From: Annulohypoxylon bovei var. microspora
Taxonomy: Eukaryota; Ascomycota; Sordariomycetes; Xylariales; Hypoxylaceae
Direction of reading: 5' to 3'
DNA length: 64,000 nt
NCBI GenBank assembly: GCA_022836615.1
Contig: MU405240.1
Location: 1 to 64,000, forward strand
Below, piece after piece: positions 60,953-64,000 of this stretch. The notes below the pieces were generated by a model. That model was not told where the DNA came from and searched no databases. It worked only from the letters and a program-made list of their open reading frames with translations. How positions within the stretch are numbered: the first letter of the stretch is position 1; each line of letters opens with the position of its first letter. Position numbers and translations under genes: made by a program.

Positions 60953-62599
60953 AGCTCGCTTGTACACAATTAAAATTTTTGGAAGTCTTACTTTAGACGA
61001 GGAAATTAGAAAGGGGTGAGGGATTCTGCATTTTGCATTACGGCGGCTGGTTTGTAGAAAAGGGAATGGGATACATCGTTACTATCATTGCATGATCGTT
61101 GGGGAACTTTTTTATTTTTTATTTTTTTGGAGATCTGGTATCGGAACCGCTTCAAGGTGCGACTACATACATATTACCTACATTAGATGCGTGTGATCTT
61201 ACTTGCATAAAGCATAGAGGGGCCGGGGGCGGTGGGGAGAGTTGCGTTGGATATACCCCGAGTAATACGAAATACTACTCGCCTGAGAGATGAGATGAAA
61301 CTGCTAATTTGAGATTGGTTTTTGTGTTTTTTAAGTACGCGCAACTATATGTGAGGAAGTAGGTACGTTTGAAATTTAGGCGTGGCCGTCTAATGTTCTA
61401 GTTCCCCTTGCATTGCGAGATTACGGGGTGTCCTGGGCTTCAATTGAGGCCGCCACGAGTTTGGGTTGTGGGATGGTTTCATTCTGCCACCACCATTTCG
61501 GGATGTTTGTAAGAGACGTGCAGATGACGCCTTTCGGAAAATTGAATTGACTTGCTTAGGTATATTCCTCTTTCGTTGGTTTAACGGAATCTGACTTGGC
61601 ATATATTCGAAGTGGTGCCCAACATGGCAGTGTTGCAATCGTTAGGCGAGTGCTCGGTGAGATGCAAGGCCTTCTTCACCGTGGACCGTTATCACCCCTC
61701 GGTGACTACGGTGAGGGAAATGACAGGTGACGAAACGAGATGAGATGGGATGAATTGAAATGAAATGAAATGAGCTCAAGGTGGGATGAAGGGGAAAATC
61801 ATGCGGCCGCCAGACTCGGCGTACCGGCCCCGACCCGGCCGGGTCGGATGGGGGACGGCGGCTACGGATCGCTCGCCTGGAAATTACTTCGGGCAAAGCT
61901 CAGGGGTGGGTTTTTGGCCACCAACGCGGCGAGCTGGACGTCGAGCGTGTAGGGTTATGTACACGAGGCGCGCATGTTCGTGCCTAGGCGTACACGTGTT
62001 TTTACATATACATCCCTATTATCAGGGCTATACGGGTAACGGGGTTGACATTAAGCGCTTCTTCACCAAGTCGGTCGGCAAGTTATCGTCGAGAAAGGGC
62101 GACAGGCACACAATAGGCAGAGGTAGGTAAGTAGGCAATAGGTAGCTCGCGCAAGAAAAAAGTAGTAATATTTCCCGGTACAATCCAAATCCATTGCCGG
62201 ATACCCTAGATATGTATCTTTATTCATCATCTGTGTTTTCGTGAGAACTACCAGTCTAGACGTAAAGTAGCAATCGTACATTGTATAGCCGTCGAACATA
62301 AGCAAGGGAAAAAGGGGGGGGGCCACCTCCAAGCTGTCGAAGCTGTCTATATAGGTAGGCGTTGGGATAAGAGGAGGGAAAGGAGAGACTAGAAGAGAAA
62401 GAGATGTAGAACCCCTTTCCTGAAGAGGTTATGTAGTATCTGTCGTGAGATGGATGGTCAGATCAGATATCCTATGGCTCGCACACGTAGTCTCGGTAAC
62501 GAAAAGGCCTGCTCGTTAGTTATACGGAAGTACCGGCTGCTCCTAACACGGGGTGCTGTGTACCCCGTCCGTGAAAATACGAGAGCGAAGCAAGCTGGC
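60953..62599. other. Spacer between convergent genes
   Basis: About 1.6 kb between the permease stop and the SWIM-protein stop, so both 3' UTRs. A GAAAT/GATGA pentamer-like run at about 61735-61775 is the only repeat. Short frames show no family; G+C-rich stretches near 61800-61900 give spurious open frames. Confidence 0.5.
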
Positions 62600-63988
62600 T
62601 CACTTCATCCTCTTCGCCCTGCGATCCTGCCCCTGGCCCGTCCTCTTCGAGCCCGCGGCCGCCCAGCGGGAGCGCAGGTGGCTCATGAGGGAACCCAGTC
62701 GCGTGGTGTACGAGTCCGGCGCGCCGTGATCGGAGATCTTCTCCTGGACCGCCGTCAGATCGTCTATCCAAGGACCCAGGATCTGCGGCGGGATGGAGGA
62801 CAGGACGTCCACGGCGAAGTTGCGGTCCTGGTCGCCGATGAGGCGGAAGAAGAGGTTGCGCTTCTCCTTTGGAAGGTCGGCGGGCCCGATGTCCTGGTTG
62901 TGGTCGGCGACTTGCTCGAGCGCGTGGACGGCTGTGCGCGCTGCCGCGCGCAGCTCCCAGGTCTCGAGGGGCCGGTCGGTGTTGTGGATCACGGAGTGGA
63001 TTTGGTGCGTTACCATGGCCAGGTGCATTGCGCACCACTCTACATTCTTTGGCCGGGCGACGGTTTGTAGAGATGGGGTTTCTGCGTATTCTCGTAGGCC
63101 GGCTAGCGCCGCGTCCGCTCGGTGCTGGAGGCTTCGGAACCGGTTCTTGTTGAGCTCGTCGGCACGCATCGAAGACAAGAAGTATTGGAAGAAGTCATCG
63201 TTGCAGAGAAGCATGCGGAAGATAGTCTGCTCTAGATCGCCCCTCTTGATGACCTTCTTGCCCCTCCTGGGGTTGTCGAATAGATCTGGGCGGTATTCGT
63301 CGATGGGGACCTCGTTTAAGGAGGCGAGTATCTCCCGTGTTTCCTGGACCCGCCTCGGGTTTGGATATGCTGACTGGTTGATAACATCACAGTGAAGGCT
63401 ATCGGCTAGCATGTCGAGATGGAAATCAGATATCGCATCATATGGGTTCCCGAGCTCCGTCGGGAAGCCGTGCTGCGATAGGATGAAGGGATCCCTCTGA
63501 ACGCCCAGAACCTGGCTAGTGATTTGGTCAAATAGCCAGAGAATATGGCGGCAAGGCGACTCGCCGCGCTCACCGCTCTCGCAGGTACAGCTGGGAATCC
63601 CATATCCGCTTTGTTCCGTCCCGGTCCGGATCGTGTATTCTACCGGCTCGGTTACTAAGAAAAGGCAGCGTTGATCTCCGGCTTGGCAGCCGCGCAACAT
63701 AAACTGCGAAGGGACTTCTATAGCTCTCGTGACATTGTCTCGCGTCTCTTCGTCCAGCAGGTCTAGTGAGTATCTGAGGTTCGACGGGGATGTCATGTAT
63801 CCATCATCGTCGAAGTCGAAGTCCGGCTCGGTCTCAGACTCGGAACTGGAGTCTTCCGCTTGTAGCCTCTGGCTCTGAAGGCGAGTTACGGGAGGCATGC
63901 TTTCGAGTGAAAGCTTCTTGAAACGTTCTGTCGGAGGGGACATCGAGTGATGCAGATGAAACGGCGATGATACTGAAGGATTTACCAT
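62600..63988 (-). CDS. SWIM-type zinc finger protein, function unknown
   Basis: Single exon in this window, 462 residues from the Met at 63988. The frame stays open to the window edge, so a start further upstream is possible; MSPPTERF (residue 16) is an alternative. An acidic Ser-rich leader (SSSESETEPDFDFDDD, ~47-62) precedes a SWIM zinc finger with C134, C136, C146 and H148 (CTCESGERGESPCRH), which binds DNA or proteins in other families. The rest is helical and without recognised domains, ending in a basic tail (KRTGQGQDRRAKRMK). Fungal SWIM proteins are poorly characterised, so no role can be given. Confidence 0.85.
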   Translation of the reverse strand: MVNPSVSSPFHLHHSMSPPTERFKKLSLESMPPVTRLQSQRLQAEDSSSESETEPDFDFDDDGYMTSPSNLRYSLDLLDEETRDNVTRAIEVPSQFMLRGCQAGDQRCLFLVTEPVEYTIRTGTEQSGYGIPSCTCESGERGESPCRHILWLFDQITSQVLGVQRDPFILSQHGFPTELGNPYDAISDFHLDMLADSLHCDVINQSAYPNPRRVQETREILASLNEVPIDEYRPDLFDNPRRGKKVIKRGDLEQTIFRMLLCNDDFFQYFLSSMRADELNKNRFRSLQHRADAALAGLREYAETPSLQTVARPKNVEWCAMHLAMVTHQIHSVIHNTDRPLETWELRAAARTAVHALEQVADHNQDIGPADLPKEKRNLFFRLIGDQDRNFAVDVLSSIPPQILGPWIDDLTAVQEKISDHGAPDSYTTRLGSLMSHLRSRWAAAGSKRTGQGQDRRAKRMK

Positions 63989-64000
63989 ATGCCTTGGAAA

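Overview
This 64 kb window comes from a filamentous ascomycete (Pezizomycotina), probably a Sordariomycete. The evidence is introns of 51-64 bp with GT-AG ends and CTAAC/CTAAT-type branch points, a block of repeat-induced point mutation (RIP), and gene content such as SUN, ISC1, PYM, BUB2, FKBP and an NDR-like kinase. The order cannot be fixed from the sequence alone.

Layout. Bases 1-350 hold unmutated short tandem repeats. Bases ~360-8330 are an extremely A+T-rich RIP block that still decodes as two dead retrotransposons lying tail to tail: a chromodomain-bearing Ty3/Gypsy element on + (~400-4900) and a Ty1/Copia element on - (~4980-8300). From ~8.4 kb the sequence has normal composition and carries 15 protein genes: SUN-family wall protein (+), MFS transporter (+), PYM (-), UBR1-type N-recognin (+), SWD3/WDR5-like WD40 protein (-), ISC1-type phospholipase C (+), NDR-like AGC kinase with an in-frame TAG (-), nucleolar FKBP (-), DJ-1/PfpI protein (-), GT2 glycosyltransferase (-), THOC5-like protein (-), PAQR/Izh3 receptor (+), cysteine-rich GPI-type protein (-), BUB2-like TBC protein (-), SulP sulfate permease (+) and a SWIM zinc-finger protein (-, start at the window edge). 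I rebuilt exons by matching reading frames and conserved family motifs across GT-AG introns.

The genes are mostly independent housekeeping functions: cell wall, protein turnover, chromatin, RNA export, mitotic exit, sphingolipid and sulfate metabolism. I see no biosynthetic cluster. The points that most deserve a second look are: the amber codon replacing a conserved Trp in the NDR-like kinase (in a CpA-to-TpA context); a 362-bp MITE-like element with perfect 37-bp inverted ends in the shared THOC5/PAQR promoter; a four-run G-quadruplex motif starting 4 nt after the ISC1 stop codon; an intergenic 8-bp palindrome (ACCTAGGT) seen ten times; and the decodable dead retroelements.
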